Shown here: piece after piece, positions 1 to 9,599 of the stretch
How positions within the stretch are numbered: the stretch's first letter is position 1
Layout of the letters: each line of letters begins with the position of its first letter
DNA from: Phenylobacterium sp.
GTDB taxonomy: Bacteria > Pseudomonadota > Alphaproteobacteria > Caulobacterales > Caulobacteraceae
Length of the DNA: 64,000 nucleotides
Direction: 5' to 3'
Assembly: GCF_004299445.1 (NCBI RefSeq)
Contig: NZ_SCTC01000042.1
Location: 1 to 64,000 of the forward strand
The notes under the pieces: model-generated
Told to the model about the DNA's origin: nothing
Databases searched by the model: none
The model's input: the letters and a program-made list of their open reading frames with translations, nothing else
Made by a program: the position numbers and the translations under genes

Positions 1-1
1 C

Positions 2-157
2 CGCGCCTATCGCAACGGCCTGGAGGCCGGCGGGGACCTGGTGGTTCGTGACGAGCGGTCGCTTCGATATGAGGGGCCGCACCAGTTGGAAGCACACGAC
101 CTGTTGCAGGCGAGCGACGCTTTTCGCGACTTCCTGGCCGCCCGTCAGCCCGAGTAG
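2..157 (+). CDS. C-terminal end of an unidentified protein (5' truncated by window)
   Basis: An open frame enters from the left edge and ends at TAG 155-157, giving about 51 residues that finish FLAARQPE. It is rich in Glu, Asp, Arg and Leu with no membrane segment or recognisable motif. Its last 13 bases overlap the 3' end of the convergent dihydroorotase-like gene, which is unusually tight. The codons are G/C at most third positions, as in the neighbours, so it is probably a real gene tail. I do not recognise the family. Confidence 0.5.
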   Translation, partial: RAYRNGLEAGGDLVVRDERSLRYEGPHQLEAHDLLQASDAFRDFLAARQPE

Positions 158-1434
158 ACCGTCCTGCCGTCGACGATAGTGCGCAGCACCTTGCCTTGCA
201 GACGACGGCCATCGAACGGCGAGTTCTTCGATTTCGACAGCAGCTTGTCGGCGTCGATCACCACCGGCGCATTGAGGTCGCAAAACACCAGGTCGGCGGG
301 CGCGCCCTTGGCGATCCGTCCCGAGGTCAGACCCAGCAGCCTGGCCGGCGCGATCGTCACCGCGCGGATCAGGTCCATCAGCGGAATGCGGCCCTCGTGG
401 TGGAACGCGAGCAGGGCCGGCAGCAGGGTCTGCAGACCCACGGCGCCCGGGGCGGCCTCGTCGTAGGGCAGGCGCTTGTCCTCGGCCGGGGCCGGCGCAT
501 GGGCCGACACGATCACCTGGATCAGGCCCGAGGCCACGGCCTCGATCACCGCCTGGCGGTCGTCCTCGCTGCGCAGCGGCGGGTCCAGCTTGCAGAAGGT
601 GCGATAGTCGCCGATGTCGATCTCGTTGAAGGACAGGTGGTTGATCGACGTCGTCGCCGTCACCGGCAGGCCGCGATCCAGCCCACGCCGCAGGCTCTCA
701 AGGGCGCCGGCGGTGGTCACCTGGTCGACGATGAACGGCGCCCCGGTCAGTTCCACCAGCGCCAGGTCGCGCTCCAGCATGATCCGTTCGGCCACCGCGG
801 GCGCCGACGGCAGACCCATGCGCGCGGCGAACTCGCCCTCGCTGGCCGCCGCGCCGGCGGACAGCCAGGGGTCGGCCGGACGGTGCGCCACGGCCACGCC
901 GAACGCCTTGGCATAGCTCATCACCCGGCGCAGGACCTTGGAGTCGACGATCGGCCGGTCGGCGTCGGTGATGTAGAGGCAGCCCGCCTCGTGCATCAGG
1001 CCGATCTCGGCCATCCGCTCGCCCAGGCAGCCCTTTGTCGCGGCGCCGGCGGGATAGACGTTCACGAGCTCGATGTCGCGGGCGCGGCGCAGGACGAAGT
1101 CGACCACCGCGGGCTCGTCCATGGCCGGGTGGGTGTCCGGCTGGAGCACCATGGTTGTGACGCCGCCCGCCGCCGCGGCCTGGGCGGCGGACTTCAGCGT
1201 CTCCTTGGGCTCGAAGCCGGGCTCGCCGGTCTTGACCCGGATGTCGATCAGGCCGGGGATCAGCAGCGCGCCGCCGGCGTCGATGACCTCGACGTCGCTG
1301 GACAGGGCGCCCAGGCCGCTACCCTTCGCGACGTCGGCGATGACGCCCTCGGTGACAATGACGCCACCCGGGCCGTCGTAGCCCGACGCCGGATCGACGA
1401 TGCGGGCGTTGGTGATCGCGACAGGCCGGCTCAA
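145..1434 (-). CDS. pyrC: Dihydroorotase-like protein PyrC', predicted catalytically inactive
   Basis: This is a 429-residue amidohydrolase-fold protein with the overall layout of class I dihydroorotases ([10 protein letters not shown] near 285-293, C-terminal [10 protein letters not shown]). The catalytic residues are gone. The usual DxHxH at the end of strand 1 reads D64-I-R66-V-K68, and the DHAPH catalytic Asp motif reads S-A311-H-A-P-A. The His of the central HVS region reads FIVDQVT at 234-240. Pseudomonas has such inactive PyrC' proteins that scaffold aspartate carbamoyltransferase, and the position directly behind pyrB fits that role. The start is TTG, with TTGA overlapping the pyrB stop, which implies translational coupling. 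An active dihydroorotase should exist elsewhere in the genome. Confidence 0.88.
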   Translation of the reverse strand: MSRPVAITNARIVDPASGYDGPGGVIVTEGVIADVAKGSGLGALSSDVEVIDAGGALLIPGLIDIRVKTGEPGFEPKETLKSAAQAAAAGGVTTMVLQPDTHPAMDEPAVVDFVLRRARDIELVNVYPAGAATKGCLGERMAEIGLMHEAGCLYITDADRPIVDSKVLRRVMSYAKAFGVAVAHRPADPWLSAGAAASEGEFAARMGLPSAPAVAERIMLERDLALVELTGAPFIVDQVTTAGALESLRRGLDRGLPVTATTSINHLSFNEIDIGDYRTFCKLDPPLRSEDDRQAVIEAVASGLIQVIVSAHAPAPAEDKRLPYDEAAPGAVGLQTLLPALLAFHHEGRIPLMDLIRAVTIAPARLLGLTSGRIAKGAPADLVFCDLNAPVVIDADKLLSKSKNSPFDGRRLQGKVLRTIVDGRTVYSG

Positions 1435-2411
1435 CGCTCGTTCTCCAGCCGGGCCGCCAGCGAGGTCAGGACGGCCATGCGGGCGGCCACGCCCATCTCC
1501 ACCTGGTCCTGGATCAGGCTCACCGAAAGGTCGTCGGCGACGTCCGAGTCGATCTCGACCCCGCGGTTCATCGGGCCAGGGTGCATCACCCGCACATGTG
1601 GCGCGGCGAGGGCCAGCTTTTCGCGGTCCAGTCCGAAGAAGCGGAAATACTCGCGCTGCGACGGCGCCATCACGCCATCCATCCGCTCGAGCTGCAGGCG
1701 CAGCATCATGACCACGTCGCAGCCGGCGATGCCCTTGCGCAGGTCGTGGAAGACCTCGACGTTCCAGCGGTCAGCGGCCGACGGGATGAGCGTGGGCGGC
1801 CCCACCAGCCGCACGTTGGCCCCCAGCATCTGCAGCATGGCGATGTTCGAGCGCGCCACGCGGCTGTGCATGACGTCGCCGCAGATCGCCACCTTCAGCC
1901 CGGCGATCTCACCAAACGCGCGCCGGATCGACAGCGCGTCGAGCAGCGCCTGGGTCGGATGCTCATGCTGCCCGTCCCCCGCGTTGATCACCGAGCAGCC
2001 GACTTTCTGCGACAGCAGGCTGGCCGCGCCGGACGAGGCGTGCCGCACCACCAGCAGGTCGGGCTGCATGGCGTTCAGCGTCACCGCCGTGTCGATCAAC
2101 GTCTCGCCCTTCGAGATCGACGACGACCGCGGGCTCATGTTGACCACGTCGGCCCCCAGCCGCTTACCGGCCAGCTCGAAGCTGGCCTGGGTGCGGGTCG
2201 AGTTCTCGAAGAACAGGTTCATCAGCGTCCGACCCTTGAGCAGGTCGAGCTTCTTCGAGGTCTGGCGGTTGAGGCTGACGAATCCGTCGGCGAGATCCAG
2301 GAGGTTGGCGACCTCCACCTCGTTCAAGTCCGTCGCCGACAGGAAATGGCGCTTGGGGAAGGAGAAGGTCCGTTGAAGGACCTCGTTCAGACCAGGAGGG
2401 GCGCCGCTCAT
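1431..2411 (-). CDS. pyrB: Aspartate carbamoyltransferase catalytic chain
   Basis: PyrB condenses carbamoyl phosphate with aspartate to carbamoyl-aspartate, the committed step of pyrimidine synthesis in the cytoplasm. The 326-residue length is normal. The carbamoyl-phosphate motif [13 protein letters not shown] lies near residue 68, HPTQALLD near 146, and the C-terminal [13 protein letters not shown] carries the HPGPxNRG aspartate-site signature. The gene is followed at once by the inactive dihydroorotase partner through a 4-base overlap, so the two are probably one operon and one complex. No pyrI regulatory chain is seen, which fits the PyrB-PyrC' type of enzyme. Confidence 0.97.
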   Translation of the reverse strand: MSGAPPGLNEVLQRTFSFPKRHFLSATDLNEVEVANLLDLADGFVSLNRQTSKKLDLLKGRTLMNLFFENSTRTQASFELAGKRLGADVVNMSPRSSSISKGETLIDTAVTLNAMQPDLLVVRHASSGAASLLSQKVGCSVINAGDGQHEHPTQALLDALSIRRAFGEIAGLKVAICGDVMHSRVARSNIAMLQMLGANVRLVGPPTLIPSAADRWNVEVFHDLRKGIAGCDVVMMLRLQLERMDGVMAPSQREYFRFFGLDREKLALAAPHVRVMHPGPMNRGVEIDSDVADDLSVSLIQDQVEMGVAARMAVLTSLAARLENER

Positions 2412-2549
2412 TAAAGCGCCCTCTTAGTGGGGCCCGACCGGCAAGGGAAGCCGACGCGACGGATGATCCCCAGTTTCCTTCGCGGGCGGCATTGTACGGC
2501 TTGCCGGGAGGCCTACATCGGCGGGAACCACAAACGCCTGGGGGATTCC

Positions 2550-3055
2550 GTGACCGTCAGCCTGCACACATTCGTCGATCTGTATTCCAAGGCCCTCACC
2601 ACCCTGGACAACATCCTGACCAAGGGGGCGGCGTTCGCGGCGTCCAAGGGCGTGTCCGAGGCCGACATGCTGAACTGGCGGCTGGTCGCGACATGAACCC
2701 GTTGAGCTTCCAGGCCATGGTCGTGATCAACTTCTCCAAGCAGTGGCCGGCGCGCGTGGCGGGCCTGGAGGTCCCCGAGAGCATCGACGAGACCCTCGAC
2801 CTGGCCGGCTACAAGGCCGAGATCGCCAAGGCGAAGGACTGGCTCGCCGGCCTCACGGCCGAAAAGCTGGCGGGCCGCGAGGACGTCCCGGTGACCTTCA
2901 ACCTGGGCATGATGGAGCCGACACTGCCGGGCCAGACCTGGCTGACGGGGTTCTCGACCACGAACGTCTATTTCCACCTGTCGATAGCCTACGCGATCCT
3001 GCGCGCCCGGGGCGTCCCGCTGGGCAAACCAGACATGTTCGCCGGCGGGCTGTAA
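2550..3055 (+). pseudogene. DUF1993 family protein, broken by a one-base frameshift
   Basis: The two halves of a roughly 168-residue DUF1993 protein lie in different frames. The first half starts at GTG 2550 (VTVSLHTFVDLYSKAL) and runs to RLVA before TGA 2694-2696. The second half continues in the next frame as DMNPLSFQAM through the family-typical YFHLSIAYAILR and GVPLGKPDMF to TAA 3053. Adding one base near 2688 (GTC GCx GAC ATG) would restore RLVADMNPLSFQ. Third-position bias is intact in both halves, so the break is recent or is a sequencing error. Family members are small helical proteins related to the DinB fold, of unknown function. Confidence 0.75.
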
Positions 3056-3079
3056 TCGGAACGGGTGAGCGGAGCGCCT

Positions 3080-3547
3080 CTAGGCGTTCCGCAGCCGGTC
3101 CAGCGCGCCCTGCAGGATCCAGGCGGCGGCGGCCTTGTCGACCACTTCGGCGCGGCGGGCGCGGGACGTGTCGGCCTCGTCGATCAGCATTCGGTTGACC
3201 GCCATCGAGCTCATCCGCTCGTCCCAGAAGGCGATCGGCAGGTCGCGGATACGCAGGACGTTGCGGGCGAAGGCGCGGCAGGACTGGGCGCGGGCGCCCT
3301 CGGTTCCGTCCATGTTGACCGGCAGGCCGATGACGATGGCCTGGGCCTCGCGGCTTTCCATCATCTTCGTGAGCGCGGCCAGGTCGTCGGTGAACTTGGT
3401 CTTGCGGATCAGGCCCAGCGGGCTGGCGATCGAGCGGCCGGCGTCCGACACCGCTACGCCGATGGTCTTCTCGCCCAGGTCCAGGCCCACCACGGCGGCG
3501 TGGCGGGGCAGGAGGGCGGGCAGTTCCAGGAGATCGACGACGGCCAT
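3080..3547 (-). CDS. ruvX: Putative Holliday junction resolvase / pre-16S rRNA nuclease RuvX (YqgF)
   Basis: This 155-residue RNase H-fold protein of the YqgF family acts in 16S rRNA 5' end maturation and has been proposed as a Holliday junction nuclease. The first catalytic Asp sits in GLDLGEKTIGVAVSD near residue 22. VIGLPVNMDGTEG follows near 92 and the second acidic motif WDERMSS near 129. The length is normal, with a slightly long N-terminus before the first strand. It ends 24 bases from the converging DUF1993 remnant and is transcribed away from the sulfotransferase gene. Confidence 0.92.
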   Translation of the reverse strand: MAVVDLLELPALLPRHAAVVGLDLGEKTIGVAVSDAGRSIASPLGLIRKTKFTDDLAALTKMMESREAQAIVIGLPVNMDGTEGARAQSCRAFARNVLRIRDLPIAFWDERMSSMAVNRMLIDEADTSRARRAEVVDKAAAAWILQGALDRLRNA

Positions 3548-3656
3548 CGCGGCGTCTTAGCACCTGTTTCCGCAGAGGTGTTCGGCGATCTTGCGCCTAG
3601 TCCTGTCGGGCCGATCCACCGTATCTGCCGGACCGAACAACCGATCTGGACTTCGA

Positions 3657-4559
3657 ATGACCGACAAGACCGTCGCCTGGCCCGTCAAGACCCGCGAGCT
3701 GCTCAACCACCACATGGACTCCACGATCTGGGACCGCTTCGCGTTTCGCGATGACGATGTGATCGTGGCGACCTACGCCAAGTCGGGCACGACCTGGACC
3801 CAGCAGATCGTCGGCCAGCTGGTGTTCGCCGGGCGCCCCGACGTGCCGATTCACGACATCTCGCCGTGGCTGGACCTGCGCGTGATGCCGCCCGACACGC
3901 TGGAGCGCCTGGAGGCCCAGACGCATCGGCGGATCGTCAAGACCCACCTGCCGCTTGACGCGCTGACGTTCTCGCCGAAGGCCAAGTACCTCTACGTCGC
4001 CCGCGACGGCCGCGACGTGGTCTGGAGCCTCTACAACCATCACTGCAGCGGCAACGCGTTCTGGTACCAGCTGCTGAACGAGACGCCCGGCCTCGTGGGC
4101 CCGCCGATGCCGGAGCCGGATCCCGACATCCGCAGCTACTTCCGGACCTGGCTGGCTGAGGACGGCTGGCCGTTCTGGGGCTACTGGGACAACATCAGGA
4201 CATGGTGGGACGCCCGGCGCCTGCCCAACGTCAAGCTCGTCCACTTCGCCGACCTGAAGGCCGACCTGGAAGGCCAGATGCGGGCGATCGCCGACTTCCT
4301 GGACTGCGATATCGCCGAGGATCAGTGGCCGACAATCCTCGAGCACTGCTCGTTCGAGTACATGAAGGCCAACGCCGAGAACGTCGCGCCCTTGGGCGGG
4401 GCGATCTTCGACGGCGGGGCGAAGTCCTTCATCAACAAGGGCGTCAACGGCCGCTGGCGCGATGTGCTCTCGCCCGACGAGATCGCCGCCTACGAGGCGC
4501 GCGCGTTGGCCGAACTGGGGCCCGATTGCGCCCGGTGGCTGGCTCACGGGGGGCTGTAG
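3657..4559 (+). CDS. Sulfotransferase (PAPS-dependent, cytosolic type)
   Basis: The 300-residue protein is predicted to move the sulfuryl group of PAPS to an alcohol or amine acceptor. The 5'-phosphosulfate loop is YAKSGTTWTQQIV near residue 38, and the 3'-phosphate motif is YVARDGRDVVWSLYNHH near 113. A C-terminal RWRDVLSPDEIAAYE resembles the RKGxxGDWKxxFT region of the family. ATG 3657 (MTDKTVAWP) is chosen because the domain begins soon after it. The acceptor cannot be told from sequence. It stands alone between ruvX and gatC; nothing nearby makes PAPS. Confidence 0.88.
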   Translation: MTDKTVAWPVKTRELLNHHMDSTIWDRFAFRDDDVIVATYAKSGTTWTQQIVGQLVFAGRPDVPIHDISPWLDLRVMPPDTLERLEAQTHRRIVKTHLPLDALTFSPKAKYLYVARDGRDVVWSLYNHHCSGNAFWYQLLNETPGLVGPPMPEPDPDIRSYFRTWLAEDGWPFWGYWDNIRTWWDARRLPNVKLVHFADLKADLEGQMRAIADFLDCDIAEDQWPTILEHCSFEYMKANAENVAPLGGAIFDGGAKSFINKGVNGRWRDVLSPDEIAAYEARALAELGPDCARWLAHGGL

Positions 4560-4700
4560 GGTCTGTCGCCCCGTCACGCGACTTGCAATGGAGGGCCTCC
4601 CGCGGCTAACCCACGCCCTCTGAACCGGGCGAGCTGTCGGCGCGCCCGACACTTGCTTGAAATGCGCCCTTCCGATGGATGGGCTTTGGGAGGGATGGTC

Positions 4701-4988
4701 ATGGCCATCGACGCCGCGACCGTACGCAAGGTCGCGAGGCTGGCGCGGATCGCTGAGCCCGAAGAGAAGCTGGACCAGCTCGCCACGGAGCTCTCCGGCA
4801 TCCTCAACTGGATCGAGCAGTTGAACGAGGTGGACACGGACGGCGTCGAGCCGATGACCACGGCCGTTCACACCACGCTTCCGATGCGCGACGACGTCGT
4901 CACCGACGGCGGCGACCCGGCCCGCGTCCTGGGCAACGCGCCCAAGTCCGCCAACAACTTCTTCGTCGTGCCCAAGGTGGTGGAATAG
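4701..4988 (+). CDS. gatC: Asp-tRNA(Asn)/Glu-tRNA(Gln) amidotransferase subunit C
   Basis: GatC is the small subunit that bridges GatA and GatB in the GatCAB enzyme, which corrects Glu-tRNA(Gln) and/or Asp-tRNA(Asn) by amidation. The 95-residue protein begins [17 protein letters not shown] and has the family helix-loop [20 protein letters not shown], then TDGVEPM and the C-terminal [14 protein letters not shown] 4701 is preferred over ATG 4695 because GGGAGG at 4688-4693 gives normal spacing. It is two bases upstream of gatA. Confidence 0.97.
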   Translation: MAIDAATVRKVARLARIAEPEEKLDQLATELSGILNWIEQLNEVDTDGVEPMTTAVHTTLPMRDDVVTDGGDPARVLGNAPKSANNFFVVPKVVE

Positions 4989-4990
4989 CC

Positions 4991-6463
4991 ATGTCCGAAC
5001 TCACCGGGCTCACGCTGAAGGCCGCCCTCGAGGGGATGGCGAAAGGCGACTTCTCGTCGGAAGAGATCACCAAGGCGCATCTGGCGGCCATCGAGGCCTC
5101 GCGGCCCCTGAACGCCTACGTTGTCGAGACCCCGGAAAAGGCCATCCAGATGGCCCAGGCCTCGGATGCGCGTCGCGCCCGCGGCGAGGCCGGCCCGCTG
5201 GAAGGCGCTCCGCTGGGCATCAAGGACCTGTTCTGTACTAAGGGCGTCCAGTCGACCGCCGGGTCGATGATCCTTCGCGGGTTCGAGCCCGCCTACGAGT
5301 CGACCGTCACCTCGCAGCTGTGGCGCGACGGCGGCGTCATGCTGGGCAAGCTCAACATGGACGAGTTCGCCATGGGCTCGTCCAACGAGACCTCGGCCTG
5401 GGGGCCGGTGGCCAACCCTTGGCGGGCGAGGGGCTCCAACGCCAACCTCACGCCCGGCGGCTCGTCAGGCGGCTCGGCCGCCGCGGTCGCCGCCGATCTC
5501 TGCCTGGGGGCCACGGCCACCGACACCGGCGGCTCGATCCGCCAGCCCGCCGCCTTCACCGGCACGGTCGGGATCAAGCCCACCTACGGCCGCTGCTCGC
5601 GCTGGGGCATCGTGGCCTTCGCCTCGTCGCTGGACCAGGCCGGGCCGATGGCGCGGACCGTCGAGGACACGGCGCTCCTGCTCACGTCGATGTCGGGCCA
5701 CGATCCGAAGGACTCGACGAGCTTGCCGATCGAAGTGCCGGATTTTGCGAGCTTCTGCGGCAAGTCCGTGAAAGGCCTGCGGATCGGCATCCCCAAGGAA
5801 TACCGGGTCGACGGCATGCCCCCGGAGATCGAGAAGCTTTGGGAGCAGGGGATCGCCTGGCTGAAGGACGCCGGCTGCGAGATCGTCGAGGTGAGCCTGC
5901 CGCACACCAAGTACGCGCTGCCCGCCTACTACATCATCGCCCCCGCCGAGGCCTCGTCGAACCTGGCCCGCTATGACGGCATGCGCTACGGCCTGCGCGT
6001 CGATGGCGCGAACCTGACCGAGACCTACGAGCAGACCCGCGCCCAAGGCTTCGGCGCCGAGGTGAAGCGCCGGATCCTGATCGGCACCTATGTGCTCTCG
6101 GCCGGCTATTACGACGCCTATTACCTGAAGGCGCTGAAGGTGCGCCGACGCATCGCCGACGACTTCGACCAGGCCTGGAAGACCTGTGACGCGCTGCTGA
6201 CGCCCACCGCGCCGTCGGCCGCCTTCGCCCTGGGCGAGAAGTCGGACGATCCGGTGGCGATGTACCTGAACGACATCTTCACGGTGACGGTGAACCTGGC
6301 GGGCCTGCCGGGCATGAGCGTGCCGGCCGGCGTGGACGCGGGCGGCCTGCCGCTGGGCCTGCAGCTGATCGGCCGCAACCTGGACGAGGGCACGCTGTTC
6401 TCGCTGGGCTCGGCGATCGAGAAGGCCGCCGATTTCCGCGCCAAGCCCCAGAAGTGGTGGTAG
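4991..6463 (+). CDS. gatA: Asp-tRNA(Asn)/Glu-tRNA(Gln) amidotransferase subunit A
   Basis: GatA is the amidase-signature glutaminase of GatCAB; it releases ammonia from glutamine and channels it to GatB. At 490 residues it is full length. The Ser-cisSer-Lys triad is visible as K78 (GIKDLF), S158 in [15 protein letters not shown] and the nucleophile S182 in [11 protein letters not shown]. The C-terminal PGMSVPAG and LPLGLQLIG motifs are normal. It is co-transcribed with gatC and closed by the hairpin at 6477-6503; gatB lies 0.5 kb further on behind an opposing small gene. Confidence 0.98.
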   Translation: MSELTGLTLKAALEGMAKGDFSSEEITKAHLAAIEASRPLNAYVVETPEKAIQMAQASDARRARGEAGPLEGAPLGIKDLFCTKGVQSTAGSMILRGFEPAYESTVTSQLWRDGGVMLGKLNMDEFAMGSSNETSAWGPVANPWRARGSNANLTPGGSSGGSAAAVAADLCLGATATDTGGSIRQPAAFTGTVGIKPTYGRCSRWGIVAFASSLDQAGPMARTVEDTALLLTSMSGHDPKDSTSLPIEVPDFASFCGKSVKGLRIGIPKEYRVDGMPPEIEKLWEQGIAWLKDAGCEIVEVSLPHTKYALPAYYIIAPAEASSNLARYDGMRYGLRVDGANLTETYEQTRAQGFGAEVKRRILIGTYVLSAGYYDAYYLKALKVRRRIADDFDQAWKTCDALLTPTAPSAAFALGEKSDDPVAMYLNDIFTVTVNLAGLPGMSVPAGVDAGGLPLGLQLIGRNLDEGTLFSLGSAIEKAADFRAKPQKWW

Positions 6464-6476
6464 CCCGAAAACGAAA

Positions 6477-6503
6477 GCGCCCGCCGGACTGACCGGCGGG
6501 TGC
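6477..6503 (+). terminator. Hairpin terminator after gatA
   Basis: An 11-base stem with one G-T wobble (6477-6487 with 6493-6503) around the loop ACTGA lies 14 bases after the gatA stop. It is followed by a short T run (CCCGTTT). The same hairpin could also stop transcription of the opposing small gene that ends at 6530. Confidence 0.75.
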
Positions 6504-6529
6504 TCCCGTTTCTGACCTGTCGGCGGCTC

Positions 6530-6841
6530 TTAGAGCTTGTCGAACGCGGCCTGGATTTCCTTCAGCTTCGCGTCGTCGAGAGCGCCTTGGCTCATCGGGG
6601 CGACCTGGCTGAGCGTCATCGTGGCGATCTGGTCGTAGAACTGGCTGATCGGCGGCAGGGCGGTTTCGAGGATCGCCTTGGCCTTCTCGTTCTTGATGAT
6701 GTCGCCGATCGGCGTGGTTTCCACCGACAGCTTGCCCGAGGCAGGCGCAGCGGCCGGGGCGTGATCCTGGTGTTCCTGCGCCACGGCGGGCGCGGAAATC
6801 GCGGCCACGGCGAGCGCGGCGGCGAAGGCGAGAGTCTTCAT
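6530..6841 (-). CDS. Small exported protein of unknown function
   Basis: This is a 103-residue protein with a clear signal peptide: MKTLAFAAALAVAAISAPAVA, cleavage likely after AVA-Q. A short His/Ala/Pro linker (HQDHAPAAAPA) follows, then a helical domain ending IQAAFDKL. No cysteine or known catalytic motif is visible. It is probably periplasmic. It sits on the opposite strand between gatA and gatB with its own hairpin downstream, so it is a separate transcription unit. I do not recognise the family. Confidence 0.75.
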   Translation of the reverse strand: MKTLAFAAALAVAAISAPAVAQEHQDHAPAAAPASGKLSVETTPIGDIIKNEKAKAILETALPPISQFYDQIATMTLSQVAPMSQGALDDAKLKEIQAAFDKL

Positions 6842-6970
6842 TGGGTGTTCCTTTTCCCCGGTCTAAGCGTCGTTTAGACGCGCAGAAGGTTGAGTCCAAT
6901 TCGAGGCAAAAGTGCAAGAGGGGATGTGCGCGCGCTGGCAGATTCCGCGGCGGTTGGGTAACACCCGGCC

Positions 6971-8467
6971 ATGAGTGAGACGCAAACCAAAGTGATCCAG
7001 GGCCGCACCGGCCCGTGGGAGATGGTCCTGGGCCTGGAAGTGCACGCACAGGTCGCCTCGAACGCCAAGCTGTTCTCGGGCGCCGCCGTGGGCGCCGGGG
7101 CTGCGCCGAACGCCCAGGTCAGCCTGGTGGACGCGGCCATGCCCGGCATGCTGCCTGTCATCAACCGCCACTGCGTCGAGCAGGCGATCAAGACCGGTCT
7201 GGGCCTGAAGGCGCAGATCAACGAGTGGTCGCGTTTCGACCGGAAGAACTACTTCTATCCCGACCTGCCCCAGGGCTATCAGATCAGCCAGTTCAAGGAC
7301 CCGATCGTCGGTGAGGGCGAGGTCATCGTCGAGCGCGACGATGGCTCCATCTTCACCGTGCGCATCGAACGGCTGCACCTCGAGCAGGACGCCGGCAAGC
7401 TGCTGCACGATCAGGACCCGAACGCCACCTTCGTCGACCTGAACCGCTCGGGCACGGCCCTGATGGAGATCGTGTCGCGACCCGACATGCGCTCGCCGGA
7501 AGAGGCGGCCGCCTACGTCAAGAAGCTGCGGACCATCCTGATCTATCTCGGCACGTGCGACGGCGACATGGAGAAGGGCAACCTTCGCGCCGACGTGAAT
7601 GTGTCGGTCTGCCGCCCCGGCGACTACGAGAAGTTCCGCGCCACGGGTGACTTCAGCCACCTGGGCACGCGCTGCGAGATCAAGAACGTCAACTCGTTCC
7701 GCTTCATCCAGCAGGCGATCGAGTTCGAGGCGCGCCGGCAGATCGAGATCCTGGAGGACGGCGGCAAGATCGATCAGGAGACGCGCCTGTTCGATCCCAA
7801 CAAGGGCGAGACGCGGTCCATGCGTTCCAAGGAAGACGCGATGGACTATCGCTACTTCCCCGAGCCCGATCTTCTGCCCCTGACTCTGGACCCGGCCTGG
7901 ATCAAGCGCATCGAGGCCGAGCTGCCCGAACTGCCCGACGCCAAGAAGGCGCGCCTGCAGTCGCAGTATGGGCTGACCGCCTACGACGCCGGCGTGCTCA
8001 TCATCGAGCAAGCCCGCGCCGACTTCTACGAGGCCGCCGCCAAGGGCCGAGACGCCAAGCTGGTGGCGAACTGGGTGACCAACGACCTCGCCGCGCGCCT
8101 CACCGCGGGCGGCATCGATATCCAGGACAGCCCGATCCCGCCGGCGGCGATCGCCGAACTCGTGCAACTGATCGAGGAGGGCGTCATCTCCTCCAAGATC
8201 GCCAAGGACGTCTTCGAGCGCATGTGGAACGGCGAAGGCGCCGCCTCCGAGATCGTCGAGAAGCAGGGGCTGAAGCAGGTGTCCGACACCGGAGCCCTGG
8301 AGAGCATCATCGACGCCTTGATCGCCGCCAACCCCGGCCAGGCGGCCGCGGTGAAGGAGAAGCCTCAGGCCATCGGCTGGTTCGTGGGTCAGGTGATGAA
8401 GGAAACCGGCGGCAAGGCGAACCCGGGCGTCATCAACCAGCTGCTGAAGAGCAAGCTGGGGCTTTAG
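6971..8467 (+). CDS. gatB: Asp-tRNA(Asn)/Glu-tRNA(Gln) amidotransferase subunit B
   Basis: GatB activates the misacylated tRNA with ATP and receives ammonia from GatA. The 498 residues are full length. The N-terminal catalytic cradle begins [12 protein letters not shown], with [19 protein letters not shown] near 91, [32 protein letters not shown], and [13 protein letters not shown] near 300. The C-terminal YqeY-like tail carries [16 protein letters not shown]. The start at ATG 6971 precedes the conserved domain by about 16 residues. It has its own promoter region, separate from gatCA. Confidence 0.98.
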   Translation: MSETQTKVIQGRTGPWEMVLGLEVHAQVASNAKLFSGAAVGAGAAPNAQVSLVDAAMPGMLPVINRHCVEQAIKTGLGLKAQINEWSRFDRKNYFYPDLPQGYQISQFKDPIVGEGEVIVERDDGSIFTVRIERLHLEQDAGKLLHDQDPNATFVDLNRSGTALMEIVSRPDMRSPEEAAAYVKKLRTILIYLGTCDGDMEKGNLRADVNVSVCRPGDYEKFRATGDFSHLGTRCEIKNVNSFRFIQQAIEFEARRQIEILEDGGKIDQETRLFDPNKGETRSMRSKEDAMDYRYFPEPDLLPLTLDPAWIKRIEAELPELPDAKKARLQSQYGLTAYDAGVLIIEQARADFYEAAAKGRDAKLVANWVTNDLAARLTAGGIDIQDSPIPPAAIAELVQLIEEGVISSKIAKDVFERMWNGEGAASEIVEKQGLKQVSDTGALESIIDALIAANPGQAAAVKEKPQAIGWFVGQVMKETGGKANPGVINQLLKSKLGL

Positions 8468-8469
8468 GC

Positions 8470-8985
8470 CTACTGCACCATGTCGAAGATCTGACCGTCG
8501 GAGATCGACACCAGCGCAAAGCCGCCGCCGACGCGCACCCAGGCGAAGCCCGCGGGCGGGGTGCGCAGGCGGTAGCGGCGGTAGTCGTCGACGACGTCGC
8601 CGTTGAAGTTCCGCGGCAGGTAGCCCCCGCGCCGGGCGGCCGGCGGCGGCGACGCAAAGCCCTGGGGCCGCGGACCGCCGCCATAGCGCGGGCGCTCGTC
8701 GTCCTGCGGGCGAGGCTCATAGCGGGGGCGGGGGGCATAGCGCGAGCGCTCGTCGCCGTAACCCAGCACCGGCGCGCGGCCGCGGTTGGCGTCTGGGTCG
8801 CGTCCGGCGGCGCGATCGTCGCGGCGTTCGCCGCGTTCACGCTCTCCGGACTCGCGCGTGCGGTCACGGTCCTGGCGCTCGGTTCGGCCGCGCTCCTGGT
8901 CATCCCGCGGCGAGGCGAGCGCCGCCGGCGGAGTCGCGGCGGTGACGCAGGCCACGGCGGCCATAAGGAGGAGCAGGCGCTTCAT
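8470..8985 (-). CDS. RcnB-family periplasmic protein with Arg/Asp-rich linker
   Basis: The 171-residue protein starts at ATG 8985 with the signal peptide MKRLLLLMAAVACVTAATPPAALA. A long disordered stretch follows, made almost only of R, D, E, G and P (about residues 25-115). The C-terminal 50 residues (YLPRNFNGDVVDDYRRYRL ... FALVSISDGQIFDMV) match the RcnB domain described for nickel/cobalt homeostasis in E. coli. The family is widespread in alphaproteobacteria, where the metal role is unproved. It ends two bases from gatB on the opposite strand. Confidence 0.82.
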   Translation of the reverse strand: MKRLLLLMAAVACVTAATPPAALASPRDDQERGRTERQDRDRTRESGERERGERRDDRAAGRDPDANRGRAPVLGYGDERSRYAPRPRYEPRPQDDERPRYGGGPRPQGFASPPPAARRGGYLPRNFNGDVVDDYRRYRLRTPPAGFAWVRVGGGFALVSISDGQIFDMVQ

Positions 8986-9270
8986 CTTGGCGCGATCATG
9001 GCGAGGCGAGGCTGAACTCTCCCTGAACGCGGCGACAGCGACGTTCTCCACAAAGTGTGGCTTTCAGGCTTCAGTTGGAAGCCTATCGGCCGTCCCTGGC
9101 AGCCCGGATAACAGGCTACGCGAGTGCGGCAGGGTGTCTCAGGGGTCATTCCTGTCGATTCGACAACGGCGCTCTTAACCATGTGTTCAGCGCGACCTTG
9201 GTTTTCTTCTCCCGTAGACCGGTGAAGGGCTCGAAGAATCGAGCTTGCCGGTCAGTTAGGGATAACGACC

Positions 9271-9543
9271 ATGCTGGCGAGCATCGACACGAAGTCTGAT
9301 GGCCTGCCGCTGCCGACTCCGGAGGCGACGGGCGACGAGCTGTTCCGACTGGGGCTGCTCTATTCCACGGGTCAGGGCGGCGCGCCGCTCGACTATGTCT
9401 CGGCCCATATGCTGTTCAATCTGGCGGCCATGCGTGGCTCGGTCGAGGCCAAGGTCTACCGCAAGGAAATCGCCGACGAGATGGCGACGGACGAAGTGGC
9501 CGAGGCCCAGCGCCAGGCCCGCCAGTGGCTGGCTCGGGGCTGA
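9271..9543 (+). CDS. Small Sel1-repeat-like protein
   Basis: This is a 90-residue cytoplasmic protein with one Sel1-like helical pair: DELFRLGLLYSTGQGG ... DYVSAHMLFNLAAMRGSVEAK, which keeps the LGxxYxxGxG and AxxxFxxAAxxG pattern. No signal peptide is visible. The function is unknown; single-repeat proteins of this size probably act as binding modules. ATG 9271 is preceded by a GGGATAA stretch. The 285 bases upstream hold no gene I can support and must contain promoters for this gene and the opposing RcnB gene. Confidence 0.75.
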   Translation: MLASIDTKSDGLPLPTPEATGDELFRLGLLYSTGQGGAPLDYVSAHMLFNLAAMRGSVEAKVYRKEIADEMATDEVAEAQRQARQWLARG

Positions 9544-9554
9544 TCTGACGGACA

Positions 9555-9580
9555 AGGTCCCGGCGTTGGGTCCGGGACCT
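9555..9580 (+). terminator. Hairpin after the Sel1-like gene
   Basis: There is a perfect 9-base stem (9555-9563 with 9572-9580) with an 8-base loop, 11 bases after the TGA stop. The T run is weak (GTTC), so termination strength is uncertain. Confidence 0.6.
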
Positions 9581-9599
9581 GTTCGAAGGCAAGTGACTG

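Noticed and set aside
196..2376. 726-residue open frame opposite pyrC and pyrB
   Set aside because: It is a stop-free antisense frame caused by high GC; its residues are Arg/Gln/Gly/His-rich with no domain, while pyrB and pyrC' on the other strand have clear motifs.
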